In this document: piece by piece, positions 8,004 to 15,692 of the stretch | How the letters are laid out: the number at the start of each line of letters is the position of its first letter | Numbering within the stretch: position 1 is the first letter of the stretch | NCBI GenBank assembly: GCA_003215535.1 | Contig: QCKG01000003.1 | Span: 1 to 64,000, forward strand | Source: Prochlorococcus sp. AG-409-L18 | GTDB taxonomy: Bacteria; Cyanobacteriota; Cyanobacteriia; PCC-6307; Cyanobiaceae | Reading direction: 5' to 3' | DNA: 64,000 nt | Program-made: the position numbers and the translations under genes | Notes under the pieces: generated by a model | Databases searched by the model: none | What the model saw: only the letters and a program-made list of their open reading frames with translations | Told to the model about the DNA's origin: nothing

Positions 8004-10106
8004 TTATAGCTTTAGGGTTGAAGTGTGTTCTTCAGTAATCATCAACACTAGACTTCTGCTTTCTAGTTCAACTTTATTTTGACTAGTTGCATTATTAATT
8101 TGGAGATCATTTGGGCTTGAAAGTGAGGTATCAATAACTTTCTTCCACTGGGAGGTAGCTAAGGGCAATTCGAACAGCATTTCTTTGCTATATGCGTTTA
8201 AGCCCATCCAAAGAACCGCCCCTTCGTCTCCTCTATTGATGCTGTAGCTGATCGTATGGGACCAGTGGCCCCAGTCTGGTTTCTTTAACTCTATTCCGTG
8301 CCATTGAAGCCAAAGCTTGTTTGAGTCAATTTTGTGAGGAGGGGAACTTTCAAATGTGGGAATCTTGTTGTTGAAAAAACATGATAATTGGCTCCTAATG
8401 GCTATTAGTTTTCTGACAAATTCTTTTTGAATCAGATCACAATGAGCTGGATTCCAAATCATCCAGCTAAGTTGATTATTTTGACACCAAGTATTGTTAT
8501 TGCCACCTTGACTTCTGTTGAGCTCATCACCCATAAGAATCATTGGGACTCCTGGGGAAAGAAGTAAGCTCGCCAGAAAATTTTTCTTTTGTCGAGTTCT
8601 AAGCATAGTTAATTCGGGTTGATTGCTTGGCCCTTCTACCCCATGATTCCAGGCATTATTGTGATTTTCTCCGTCTCTATTATCCTCACTATTTGCAAGG
8701 TTATGTTTGCTATTGAAACTAACTAAGTCATTTAAAGTGAATCCATCATGTGAAGTTATAAAATTAATAGACATCCTTGTTGAATCTTCAGCAGATTGGT
8801 ATAAATCTTCACTGCCTCTGAGCCTTTCTTTTAAAGGCCATATTGTGTTTTTATCTCCTTTCCAGAATCTACGAATATCATCTCTGAAATGTCCGTTCCA
8901 AGTGCGAAATCTCCTTGCAGGGAAATCAGAAAGTTGGTAGAGACCGCCACAATCCCAAGGCTCACTAATTAATTTTAACTCACTTAAAATTGGATCGGCT
9001 TCAATTTCTTCAAATAATGGTGGATTTTTTAGGGGGAGTAGCTCTTCTCCTCTACTTAAGGCAATTCCCAAGTCAAATCGGAAGCCATCTACGCCAAGTT
9101 CGTTGGCCCAACAACGCATTGATTCAAGAATTAACTGTCTTACCAGGGGCCTATTTGCGGCGACACTATTCCCGCATCCGCTGACATCTAAATAAGCCCC
9201 TTTTTGATTTTGATGATAGTAAAGGTTGGGATCAAAACCTCTCCAGCTGATATTGGGGCCATTGATATCTCCCTCAGTTGTGTGGTTGTAAACAACATCT
9301 AAAAGAACTTCTATTCCTTCGTCATGACATGCAGAAACCAACTCTTTGAATTGTTTGCGACCAGCCAACTGATCCTTGCCGGAAATATATTTATTATGGG
9401 GAGTGAACCAATTAAGAGGGCTATAGCCCCAGTAATTTTCTAAGCCATATGGAGCATCAGTAGTATCGAATAAAAAGACAGGTAGAAGTTCAATTGTTGT
9501 TATCCCGAGTTCACTTAGATAGGGTATTTTCTCTATTAGGCCAAGGAAGGTTCCTTTTTTTGCGGATTCAATATTTGCCTCATCTTGATTAGTGAACCCG
9601 CCAACATGTAGTTCGTAGATCACTGTATTTTGCCAAGGGTGTTTAGGTCTGGGATGTGCATCGAAGTTAAATTGCTCTCTGTCACAAACCATTCCCTTTA
9701 AGCAAGCATGGAGATTATCTGAAGCACCAACCGTTAATTCTCTTTGGTATACATCCCATCCACCGACGGCTCGAGCACAAGGATCTAGCAAGACTTTCTC
9801 TGGCCAAAATTTGCTTTCTTTTGAATCATTCAAGCCAAAAACTTTATAGGCATAACAGGCCCCTAAACCTAATCCCTCAACTTCTACATGCCAGTAATAA
9901 CCAGATTTATGCTCTTTATTTAGCTCGATAATTTGTTCTGGCTGAGTGTCATTTGCTTGGTTAAATAGCACTAGTTGCAAATGGGTAGCATTTGGCGCTG
10001 CTACTGAAAAGTTCACTCCCCTTTCAGTAAGAGAGCTTCCTAAAGGCCAGGATCTACCTAAACCAGTCTTTTTGATTGGTGTTTTGCTCTGCGAAGCATT
10101 AAGCAT
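8004..10106 (-). CDS. glgX: Glycogen debranching enzyme (isoamylase type)
   Basis: Hydrolyses alpha-1,6 branches of glycogen. The 700-residue protein has an N-terminal CBM48-like beta domain (about 15-110) and a GH13 catalytic barrel. Region I DVVYNHT is near 268-274, region II GFRFDLG near 340 (nucleophile Asp), region III ISEPWD near 380 (acid Glu), and region IV ITSHDG near 450. A C-terminal beta domain follows (about 610-690). Length is normal for GlgX/TreX. It stands alone on the minus strand, convergent with tRNA-Gly and divergent from the MBL-like gene. Confidence 0.95.
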   Translation of the reverse strand: MLNASQSKTPIKKTGLGRSWPLGSSLTERGVNFSVAAPNATHLQLVLFNQANDTQPEQIIELNKEHKSGYYWHVEVEGLGLGACYAYKVFGLNDSKESKFWPEKVLLDPCARAVGGWDVYQRELTVGASDNLHACLKGMVCDREQFNFDAHPRPKHPWQNTVIYELHVGGFTNQDEANIESAKKGTFLGLIEKIPYLSELGITTIELLPVFLFDTTDAPYGLENYWGYSPLNWFTPHNKYISGKDQLAGRKQFKELVSACHDEGIEVLLDVVYNHTTEGDINGPNISWRGFDPNLYYHQNQKGAYLDVSGCGNSVAANRPLVRQLILESMRCWANELGVDGFRFDLGIALSRGEELLPLKNPPLFEEIEADPILSELKLISEPWDCGGLYQLSDFPARRFRTWNGHFRDDIRRFWKGDKNTIWPLKERLRGSEDLYQSAEDSTRMSINFITSHDGFTLNDLVSFNSKHNLANSEDNRDGENHNNAWNHGVEGPSNQPELTMLRTRQKKNFLASLLLSPGVPMILMGDELNRSQGGNNNTWCQNNQLSWMIWNPAHCDLIQKEFVRKLIAIRSQLSCFFNNKIPTFESSPPHKIDSNKLWLQWHGIELKKPDWGHWSHTISYSINRGDEGAVLWMGLNAYSKEMLFELPLATSQWKKVIDTSLSSPNDLQINNATSQNKVELESRSLVLMITEEHTSTLKL

Positions 10107-10164
10107 TAGGAAAGAATATTTGCTTCGGTACCGTTAAGAATGTCATGTCAGCAACCTTGGTCGT

Positions 10165-10791
10165 TTGGTGGGCAATATTCCACAAGAATTGCGCAATGAG
10201 CTTTGGGTCTTCCCCCCAAATAAGGCTTGTAATGGAGGCACTTCATGGTGGTTAGGGTGTGATCCCGAACCTTTGTTGATTGATTGTCCACCCTTAGAAC
10301 CCTCCTCAAAGAAGGTTCTTAAAAAACTTGCGGCTGGACGCACTGCCCGGATAGTTCTTACTAATAGGGAAGCCCATGGGCGGGTGCGTGAATTGCAAGA
10401 AGAGCTTGGTTGGCCTTTGCTTTTGCAAGAGCAGGAGGCTTATTTATTGCCTGGTGTGGCTTCAATTGAAACTTTTGTGAATGAGCACACAACTCGCTCT
10501 GGAATGGAGTTGCTTTGGACTCCAGGCCCTACTCCTGGAAGCTGTGTTTTGTATGCGCCACACCCTTGGAATGTTCTGTTCTGTGGACGTTTGCTAATTC
10601 CTGTAGCGATTGATTGTCTTGCTTCACCACCTAATAGAAGGACTTTTCACCAGACTCTACAGAAAAATAGTTTGGAAAAATTGAAAAACTGGCCCCCGTC
10701 AAAGTCAAGGCCAGCACTGGCATCTGGGGCAGGATTGAGGATGCTTGCAGGAAAAAAATTGCTAGATTGGGAAGCCTGGAATGGGCTGTAA
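10165..10791 (+). CDS. Degenerate metallo-beta-lactamase-fold protein
   Basis: A protein of about 208 residues arranged like an MBL-fold hydrolase: WWLG..PEPLLIDCPP early strand pair, a central segment RIVLTNREAHGRV where the family normally has the metal motif HxHxDH, and a later WTPGPTPGSCVLY (normally TPGHTPGS) followed by LFCGRLLIP (normally LFTGD). Most metal-binding His/Asp residues are therefore replaced, so hydrolase activity is doubtful. The start is uncertain: TTG at 10165 or GTG at 10168, with an in-frame stop at 10135 and no ATG between. It is divergent from glgX. Confidence 0.65.
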   Translation: MVGNIPQELRNELWVFPPNKACNGGTSWWLGCDPEPLLIDCPPLEPSSKKVLKKLAAGRTARIVLTNREAHGRVRELQEELGWPLLLQEQEAYLLPGVASIETFVNEHTTRSGMELLWTPGPTPGSCVLYAPHPWNVLFCGRLLIPVAIDCLASPPNRRTFHQTLQKNSLEKLKNWPPSKSRPALASGAGLRMLAGKKLLDWEAWNGL

Positions 10792-10796
10792 AGCCC
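10783..10796 (+). terminator. Small hairpin at the MBL-like gene stop
   Basis: GGGCT (10783-10787) and AGCCC (10792-10796) form a 5-bp stem with a 4-base loop that includes the stop codon, followed by the pyrimidine-rich CCTCTTGCCTCTT. This is a weak terminator candidate without a U-run. Confidence 0.3.
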
Positions 10797-10799
10797 CTC

Positions 10800-10827
10800 T
10801 TGCCTCTTCGTAAAGGACAGGTATAAA
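10800..10827 (+). promoter_or_regulatory. Candidate sigma70-type promoter for hupB
   Basis: TTGCCT at 10800-10805 and TATAAA at 10822-10827 are separated by 16 bases. Transcription from here would give a leader of roughly 120-125 bases before hupB. The leader holds two perfect palindromes, TTGCCGGCAA (10852-10861) and AGCGCGCT (10882-10889). Predicted from sequence only. Confidence 0.4.
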
Positions 10828-10958
10828 GCTTTGCGCCACGGGGTCTTTCGGTTGCCGGCAAGGCATTAGGTCCATACGATTAGCGCGCTTAGGAAAAAAG
10901 TGGCGTATTCCTCTGATGGTTTCGTCACCTATTCACTCCGCTACATCACCCCCTTCCA

Positions 10959-11237
10959 ATGAACAAAGCAGATCTGGTCAACCTGGTTGCAGCACGTACA
11001 GAGCTCACAAAGACTGATGTCTCTCTTGTAGTGGATGCTGCCATAGACACAATCATTGATTCTGTAGTGGAGGGCAAGAAAGTCTCCATTCTTGGTTTTG
11101 GCTCTTTTGAACCTCGTGAGCGTTCTGCTCGTCAAGGTTTGAACCCTAAGACAGGCGAAAAGATCAAAATCCCTGCAAAGCGTGTCCCAGCTTTTACTGC
11201 AGGGAAAATGTTTAAAGATCGTGTCCAGGCTGGTTGA
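10959..11237 (+). CDS. hupB: HU-family DNA-binding protein
   Basis: A 92-residue nucleoid protein of the HU/IHF family that bends and compacts DNA as a dimer. It shows MNKADLVNLVAARTELTK, the dimer core KKVSILGFGSFEPRERSAR and the beta-arm region GLNPKTGEKIKIPAKRVPAFTAGK with the intercalating RVP tip. Length is standard. It has its own promoter-like region upstream and tandem hairpins downstream, so it is probably transcribed alone, as expected for an abundant protein. Confidence 0.96.
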   Translation: MNKADLVNLVAARTELTKTDVSLVVDAAIDTIIDSVVEGKKVSILGFGSFEPRERSARQGLNPKTGEKIKIPAKRVPAFTAGKMFKDRVQAG

Positions 11238-11260
11238 CTTAACTATTGAAAATCCAGTAG

Positions 11261-11313
11261 AGCGAATTTTGATTCGCTGATTTGCAGAGGGTTTGTTCTT
11301 GCAGACCCTCTTT
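11261..11313 (+). terminator. Tandem hairpins after hupB
   Basis: AGCGAAT (11261-11267) pairs with ATTCGCT (11272-11278) around a 4-base loop, then AGAGGGT (11286-11292) pairs with ACCCTCT (11305-11311), followed by TT and an AT-rich stretch. The second hairpin is a plausible Rho-independent terminator between hupB and gluQ. Confidence 0.5.
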
Positions 11314-11323
11314 GATTTAATTA

Positions 11324-12244
11324 ATGATTTCTTTTTCCTGCTTTCCAGATCATGTTCGAGGTCTTATAGAAGCAGGACAGAGAATCAGTAATAGGTCTTA
11401 TAGAGGCCGATATGCACCCTCCCCAACTGGAGACTTGCATCTAGGGAACCTTCGAACTGCCTTGGTTTCCTGGCTCAGGGCAAGATCGCATGGAGGTGAG
11501 TGGTTATTAAGGATTGATGATATCGACACCCCAAGGAATCGATCAGGGGCCGTGGAAAGCCTTCAGCGGGATTTGCTTTGGCTTGGTCTGAAATGGGATG
11601 GGCCGGTAGTTTTTCAGAGCGAACGCAGGGGGATTTATGCCTCTGCGTTGTCTGCTCTTAGAAGAATGGGGAAGATTTATCCGTGTCGTTGTAGCCGACG
11701 CGTATTGGCTAAAACATCTGGACAAGATGGCCAGCATTCTGTTTACCAAGGAACCTGTAGAGATCTGGGCCTGTTTTGGGGGTGGGAATATGGACGATTG
11801 CCTAGTTGGCGGTTGAGAGTTGGCAACGCTTTTTCTGAGAAATGTGGGGATGTCATTTTGAGACGGTCTGATGGGTTTATTGCTTATCACTTCGCGACGG
11901 TTATAGATGAGTTGACGCTTGGGATTACTGAGGTGGTGCGCGGGGAGGATTTAGCTATCGGGTTGATGCCTCAACTAGCTGTTATGGATGCATTCTTCCA
12001 GCAACCATTGAGGTATCGACATGTCCCTTTACTACTTGATTCTCAAGGAAGAAAACTTGCTAAACGTGAGGGTAGTCAAGGCCTTGAATATTTGAGGGCT
12101 CAAGGCATGACCCCCCCCCAAGTAGTTGGATTGTTAGCAGCAAGTCTTGGCTTGACTACTCGTGGATCTGAACTCACGACTTTGGATTTGTTAAGTGATT
12201 TAATTAATAGGCGCTCTGCCCTTGATGATTTACTCAATCCATAA
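11324..12244 (+). CDS. gluQ: Glutamyl-Q tRNA(Asp) synthetase
   Basis: A 306-residue truncated paralogue of glutamyl-tRNA synthetase, lacking the anticodon-binding C-terminal half. Members attach glutamate to queuosine at the wobble base of tRNA-Asp. Visible features are RYAPSPTGDLHLGN (29-42, HIGH-type motif), a zinc site made by C121, C123, Y141 and C145, and KLAKR at 244-248 in the KMSKS position. The N-terminus carries about 25 extra residues before the usual start region, but no internal ATG replaces it. It follows the hupB terminator. Confidence 0.92.
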   Translation: MISFSCFPDHVRGLIEAGQRISNRSYRGRYAPSPTGDLHLGNLRTALVSWLRARSHGGEWLLRIDDIDTPRNRSGAVESLQRDLLWLGLKWDGPVVFQSERRGIYASALSALRRMGKIYPCRCSRRVLAKTSGQDGQHSVYQGTCRDLGLFWGWEYGRLPSWRLRVGNAFSEKCGDVILRRSDGFIAYHFATVIDELTLGITEVVRGEDLAIGLMPQLAVMDAFFQQPLRYRHVPLLLDSQGRKLAKREGSQGLEYLRAQGMTPPQVVGLLAASLGLTTRGSELTTLDLLSDLINRRSALDDLLNP

Positions 12245-12388
12245 GGTCTGAAGTAATCTTTAAAAAAATGGAAGCGATCAGTTGTGAGCTTATATGTCTT
12301 TTGCAAGCTAATAGATGTGTTAGAAGAAGTTGTTTTTTTTAAGCTTAAAGAATGTAGGCTTTGCTTGAGTTTGAGGAGAAATGATAAC

Positions 12389-12697
12389 TTGAAGACAACT
12401 CTATTAATTATATGTACTTTAATTGTAGATTCTACCAGTGTGAGAGCTGAATATTTCGGAGAGCTAAATACTTTAACACTGCAATGTTTGCAGTTTGTAG
12501 ATGATAGAACTTGTAGAAAAGCTTTGATTGAAATTGAATCTCTTCAACGTAAAGCAATTGCAGCAAAGAATTATTCCTGCCAAACTAATGCTTTAGGGCT
12601 GGGGGCAGATTTGATAATGCATAGCTTGAGACTGAATAGAGAAGACTCTGCCTTATCTATGCTTAATGGGGTGAATAATATTTGCGATGGGATCTAA
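12389..12697 (+). CDS. Small hypothetical exported protein
   Basis: The open frame extends back to 12284, but TTG at 12389-12391 is a better start: it follows a GAGGAGA Shine-Dalgarno-like sequence (12373-12379) and gives a clean signal peptide (LKTTLLIICTLIVDSTSVRA, likely cut before EYFG). The mature part is about 83 residues, helical, with four Cys (LTLQCLQ, RTCRKAL, YSCQTNAL, NNICDG) that could form disulfides. I do not recognise a family. It opens an AT-rich stretch of small unknown genes that reaches tRNA-Arg. Confidence 0.55.
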   Translation: MKTTLLIICTLIVDSTSVRAEYFGELNTLTLQCLQFVDDRTCRKALIEIESLQRKAIAAKNYSCQTNALGLGADLIMHSLRLNREDSALSMLNGVNNICDGI

Positions 12698-12889
12698 CTT
12701 GATAAAGGCTTAAACTTTTTGTTGAGATTTTAACTACTAGCGATGCTAACCCTCTTGAACTGCTCTGGGGGGCTTTAGAGTCCTGCTAACGCTAAGAATA
12801 GTTAGGGTTCAAGTCAATTTCATTAAACTTGAAGTGTAAATGTGCTTATTGCTGGATGCTGTCCTCGCTGTTTAATGTTTGTAGAAGTA

Positions 12890-13186
12890 ATGGATGAGCA
12901 CAAAGGAATGGCAGGAAAAGGCATGTCAGCTGACAAGGAGAAAGAGAAGGCTTCATCTATGAAGTCAGGAAAATCCAAGAAATTTAGGGTGGACACTAAT
13001 GTCCAAGATCAAGAAGTGCTCCTAAGTCTCCCTGGAGGCTTTAAGTACAAATTACCTGGCAAGCGTCAAAGGGTTATCGTAGGTTCATTGGTATTAGGAC
13101 TAAACCTTCTTTTAGTGGCAGCAGTGGCTCTCTATTTCTATAGTCCTGCATTTCAGGAATTTATCTACAATGTTGGGCGAGACTAA
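12890..13186 (+). CDS. Hypothetical single-pass membrane protein
   Basis: The frame opens with GTG at 12842, but ATG at 12890 (MDEHKGMAGKGM...) or at 12923 are likely starts; the first 16 residues contain three Cys and look non-coding. The protein has a lysine-rich N-terminus (about 45 residues), a short conserved-looking segment VLLSLPGGFKYKLPGKRQR, one C-terminal transmembrane helix (VIVGSLVLGLNLLLVAAVALYFY) and a short tail. Positively charged residues before the helix predict a cytoplasmic N-terminus. No family recognised; neighbours are also small unknown genes. Confidence 0.6.
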   Translation: MDEHKGMAGKGMSADKEKEKASSMKSGKSKKFRVDTNVQDQEVLLSLPGGFKYKLPGKRQRVIVGSLVLGLNLLLVAAVALYFYSPAFQEFIYNVGRD

Positions 13187-13226
13187 CTCTTTAAGGCTAT
13201 TAATAAGGAAGAGTTAGGAAATAAGT

Positions 13227-13511
13227 ATGGCTTATAGAACTTTGCTGGGAGTGCTTCATTTAAAAAAAAGAGCTAAGCCTTTGATGGCGGAGACCTGGCT
13301 CCAGCATCCCAGTAGTTCCTGGACGATTCGATTTCATCGAGATCCTGATAGCTGGAGGCAATATCCTTGGTACTTTATTGATAGGGGAAGAGCAATACAT
13401 GGGGAGCCCCCTTCTACGAAGACTCGTGATCATTTATCTAGGCCTGCTGCGGTTAATCTTTGGAAAGATTTACGTAAAGAAGGATGGAAGAAGGTAGAGC
13501 CTCAATGGTAA
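13227..13511 (+). CDS. DUF1651 domain protein
   Basis: A 94-residue basic protein whose core, WTIRFHRDPDSWRQYPWYFIDRGR followed by PPSTKTRDHLSRPAAVNLWKDLRKEGW, fits the DUF1651 family of marine picocyanobacteria: Trp-rich, ending in a WK.L...GW.......W pattern. ATG at 13227 is preceded by TTAGGAAAT, a weak Shine-Dalgarno; a second ATG at 13284 (MAETWLQ) would give a protein closer to the usual family length. No enzymatic motif is visible and the function is unknown. Members are often multicopy and lineage-specific. Confidence 0.78.
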   Translation: MAYRTLLGVLHLKKRAKPLMAETWLQHPSSSWTIRFHRDPDSWRQYPWYFIDRGRAIHGEPPSTKTRDHLSRPAAVNLWKDLRKEGWKKVEPQW

Positions 13512-13616
13512 GAAACAAATAAAGGCTTGCTTTTTTGTTTATCAGTTAATTCTTATACATGAATATAAATAATTTCATGCTGCGGGACTGAATAGAAGTA
13601 AACTTTAAAGGAGAAC

Positions 13617-14207
13617 CTACTTGATTAATACCTCTTCATTTGATTCAAATGAGTCTTGCCTTAAATCAATAGTATTTTCTTTAGCTCCTTGTGAAATAAA
13701 TACAGCTGTTCCACCTATTGCAAGAAAGACTATAACCCCTACCCCCCACTTGTTAAAGCGATTAAATTTTCTCATTTCCTTTTCTTTTTTTTCTACCTTC
13801 TCTTTATTATTTTTCTTCTTATCTAAGAAGGCTTCCATCTCAAGCCTATTTGCTTCCTCTCTCAATCTTTCTTCAAACAACATCTTTGCTTTTTCATCCT
13901 CTTCTGATTCACCCTCTTCTGAGCTTGATAATGAATCAGCTTGATTTCGTGAACTTTCTATATCATCAATTGGACTTTGTTTGAGATTAGCTTCTAATGA
14001 CTTAGGTAAATCATTTTCTTCAGATAGGTTTTGTGATGGAGGTTCACTTGGTAAACTAGTGCCACTAGTTGAAGTTGAATTTAATTGGCTAAGAGCTAAA
14101 ATTAAGCCTATACAAACTAAAGGGAAGATTGCTAGAGCAATTAAATTAGGGGTAGGGATTGATGATAATTCACTTGAGGGAAAATCAAGAAATAGTGCTG
14201 GGTTCAT
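13617..14207 (-). CDS. Hypothetical two-TM protein with charged coiled coil
   Basis: A 196-residue protein with an N-terminal membrane helix (about 22-42, LIALAIFPLVCIGLILALS), a long Ser/Glu-rich acidic linker (45-105), a strongly charged coiled coil (about 105-150, Lys/Glu-rich) and a second membrane helix (about 153-172, WGVGVIVFLAIGGTAVFI) before a short tail. No enzyme signature is seen. Composition is AT-driven (many Lys, Asn, Ser). Convergent with the DUF1651 gene. The gene is probably real because the frame is long in an AT-rich area and its hydrophobic segments are well formed; role unknown. Confidence 0.6.
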   Translation of the reverse strand: MNPALFLDFPSSELSSIPTPNLIALAIFPLVCIGLILALSQLNSTSTSGTSLPSEPPSQNLSEENDLPKSLEANLKQSPIDDIESSRNQADSLSSSEEGESEEDEKAKMLFEERLREEANRLEMEAFLDKKKNNKEKVEKKEKEMRKFNRFNKWGVGVIVFLAIGGTAVFISQGAKENTIDLRQDSFESNEEVLIK

Positions 14208-14324
14208 TCTCCTTTATAGATTTAGCTCCAGTTAACCGTATTATTTCCCTTAAATCCATATGTCAAATTGGCAATGAAGCTTGTGGGGTATTTGGGTTAG
14301 AGGAATGCGATTGGTAGATTGCGT

Positions 14325-14990
14325 TTAATGCCAATAGTTCAGGCTTCTAAATTTCTCCATGACCTCTTCCATTTGATTAACACTTAGATGAATGGGTTCT
14401 CCTAATTGACAGGCCTCTAAATACATATGAGCCAACGTCTCCACTTCTAAGGAAATGTCAAAAGCATTCTTAAGTGTTTTTGCTATAGCTATTTGCCCAT
14501 GTTGAGCAAGTAAGCAGGCGAACCTTCCTTTAAGAGCTATTAATGCATTCTTGGAAAGTTCCTTTGTCCCAAAAGTTGCATATTTTGCACATTTAATGTC
14601 ATGTCCTCCAGCGATCGCGGTCATGTAATGAAAACTTGGGATACTTCGCCCATGACATGCAATCGCAGTCGCATGAATGGAATGACAATGCAAAATGGCA
14701 TTGATTTCAGGACGATGCTTAAGAATGTCGGCATGGAGTCTCCACTCGCTTGATGGCCTAAGGCGCTTTTCGGGAGAATTTTCTAATTTACCGTCAATCA
14801 GCTTGCCAGTGAAATCAAGAGGAATAAGGTCATCTGATTTTATTTCCTCATAGGCTATTGAACTTGGTGTTATTAGCATTCCACCAGGTATGCGAACTGA
14901 TATATTTCCTGAACTACCTTGATTTATTCCGCTTTCATTGACTTCTTTTGCTAGATAAATAACGTTTTCTCTTAGGGGTAGATGATTCAT
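14325..14990 (-). CDS. Class II aldolase/adducin family protein
   Basis: A 221-residue zinc-dependent aldolase-fold protein of the L-fuculose-phosphate aldolase / methylthioribulose-phosphate dehydratase type. The expected metal and catalytic residues are present: E82 (SSEWRLH), H101 and H103 (LHCHS) and H164 (AQHGQIA). The N-terminal phosphate-binding motif GSSGNISVR is at 25-33. The sugar-phosphate substrate cannot be told from sequence; fuculose-1-phosphate or a related ketose phosphate is plausible. It stands alone between unknown genes, with a 120-base gap to the next predicted ORF. Confidence 0.88.
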   Translation of the reverse strand: MNHLPLRENVIYLAKEVNESGINQGSSGNISVRIPGGMLITPSSIAYEEIKSDDLIPLDFTGKLIDGKLENSPEKRLRPSSEWRLHADILKHRPEINAILHCHSIHATAIACHGRSIPSFHYMTAIAGGHDIKCAKYATFGTKELSKNALIALKGRFACLLAQHGQIAIAKTLKNAFDISLEVETLAHMYLEACQLGEPIHLSVNQMEEVMEKFRSLNYWH

Positions 14991-15110
14991 TTATATCATC
15001 AATTTATGTGGATAACTTCTATATTAACTATGCATATTTTTCGGAATTTTCTGCCAAATTTTGAATCGTTTCTAGAAGGCATAGAGGTATATCTATGTGC
15101 TGGAAAGAGC

Positions 15111-15245
15111 TCACCTTTGAACATCATGGGCGCATCCATCCCCTTCATATTTATCACTATCGTAGTAGCCATTTCTAGTTCCAAAGTAGGCAGTGAATAG
15201 GACAAAAGGAACTGAGACCCAGAGAAGTAAAGTGGCTAAGCTCAT
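15111..15245 (-). CDS. Short conserved-looking membrane protein (44 aa)
   Basis: ATG at 15243-15245 opens a 44-codon frame ending TGA at 15111-15113. The product has one hydrophobic helix (LATLLLWVSVPFVLFTAYFG) and a polar tail rich in Tyr, Gly and Asp (TRNGYYDSDKYEGDGCAHD). This composition is clearly protein-like, unlike the AT-rich surroundings, and resembles small single-helix proteins of photosynthetic membranes. No Shine-Dalgarno is obvious. Function unknown; I am moderately confident it is a real gene. Confidence 0.6.
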   Translation of the reverse strand: MSLATLLLWVSVPFVLFTAYFGTRNGYYDSDKYEGDGCAHDVQR

Positions 15246-15488
15246 GGTAGTATCATTTATAAAGTTAATATAGCTAAAATTTTGGCAAAGAAGCTATTGG
15301 ATTCTTCCTTTGGGATCTTTTCTTTGTTTTTTTGTTTGGACCATGCAGTTTTATGATTAATTGTTAACTTTTTAATTTTCTTATTATTTTCTTGGAATCT
15401 GCATCAGCTCCAATATTTCTTTGGAAGTACTTTTGGTCCACTTTTGAGAACATTTATCATCATGTTTAATTGTTGAGGACTTAGAGCT

Positions 15489-15605
15489 TTAGCTATGGGA
15501 ATGTTTTGGTGTAATGGGTTGGTGAGCTTGGTCCCAAACAAAAATGAATGTATAGGGGCTCAGGACTACTCCGATTACTGGAATAATCAAGTAATGCCAG
15601 CTCAT
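15489..15605 (-). CDS. Predicted short membrane protein (38 aa)
   Basis: ATG at 15603-15605 opens a 38-codon frame ending TAA at 15489-15491. The product starts MSWHYLIIPVIGVVLSPYTF and continues IFVWDQAHQPITPKHSHS: one hydrophobic helix and a His/Pro-rich tail. It is too short to be certain and has no good ribosome binding site, but the hydrophobic block followed by a polar tail is not expected from random AT-rich DNA. It is read on the same strand as the 44-residue ORF 243 bases downstream. Confidence 0.42.
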   Translation of the reverse strand: MSWHYLIIPVIGVVLSPYTFIFVWDQAHQPITPKHSHS

Positions 15606-15692
15606 TGGAATTATTGACTACTCTTTTTTCTAGCTATACAAATTACCTAATGGGAGCCCTTTGTTGGGTTTAGGAGGTTTTGTTTTGCGAAG

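Larger units (their letters stand above)
14991..15692. other. AT-rich region with only short ORFs beside tRNA-Arg
   Basis: About 700 bases lie between the class II aldolase gene and tRNA-Arg. Apart from the two short minus-strand ORFs annotated here (15111-15245 and 15489-15605), the rest, especially 15246-15488, is very AT-rich with only frames under 30 codons and no clear hairpin or RNA. It may contain promoters or small RNAs; I see no specific element. Confidence 0.4.

Noticed and set aside
14982-15200. 72-codon plus-strand frame in the AT-rich region
   Set aside because: It starts inside the class II aldolase gene's 5' end and overlaps the more protein-like 44-residue frame on the other strand.
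15246-15470. Minus-strand frames between the two micro-ORFs that look like a longer gene broken by stops
   Set aside because: The pieces are Lys/Asn-rich as expected from AT-rich DNA, the longest piece lacks a start codon, and no recognisable domain appears.
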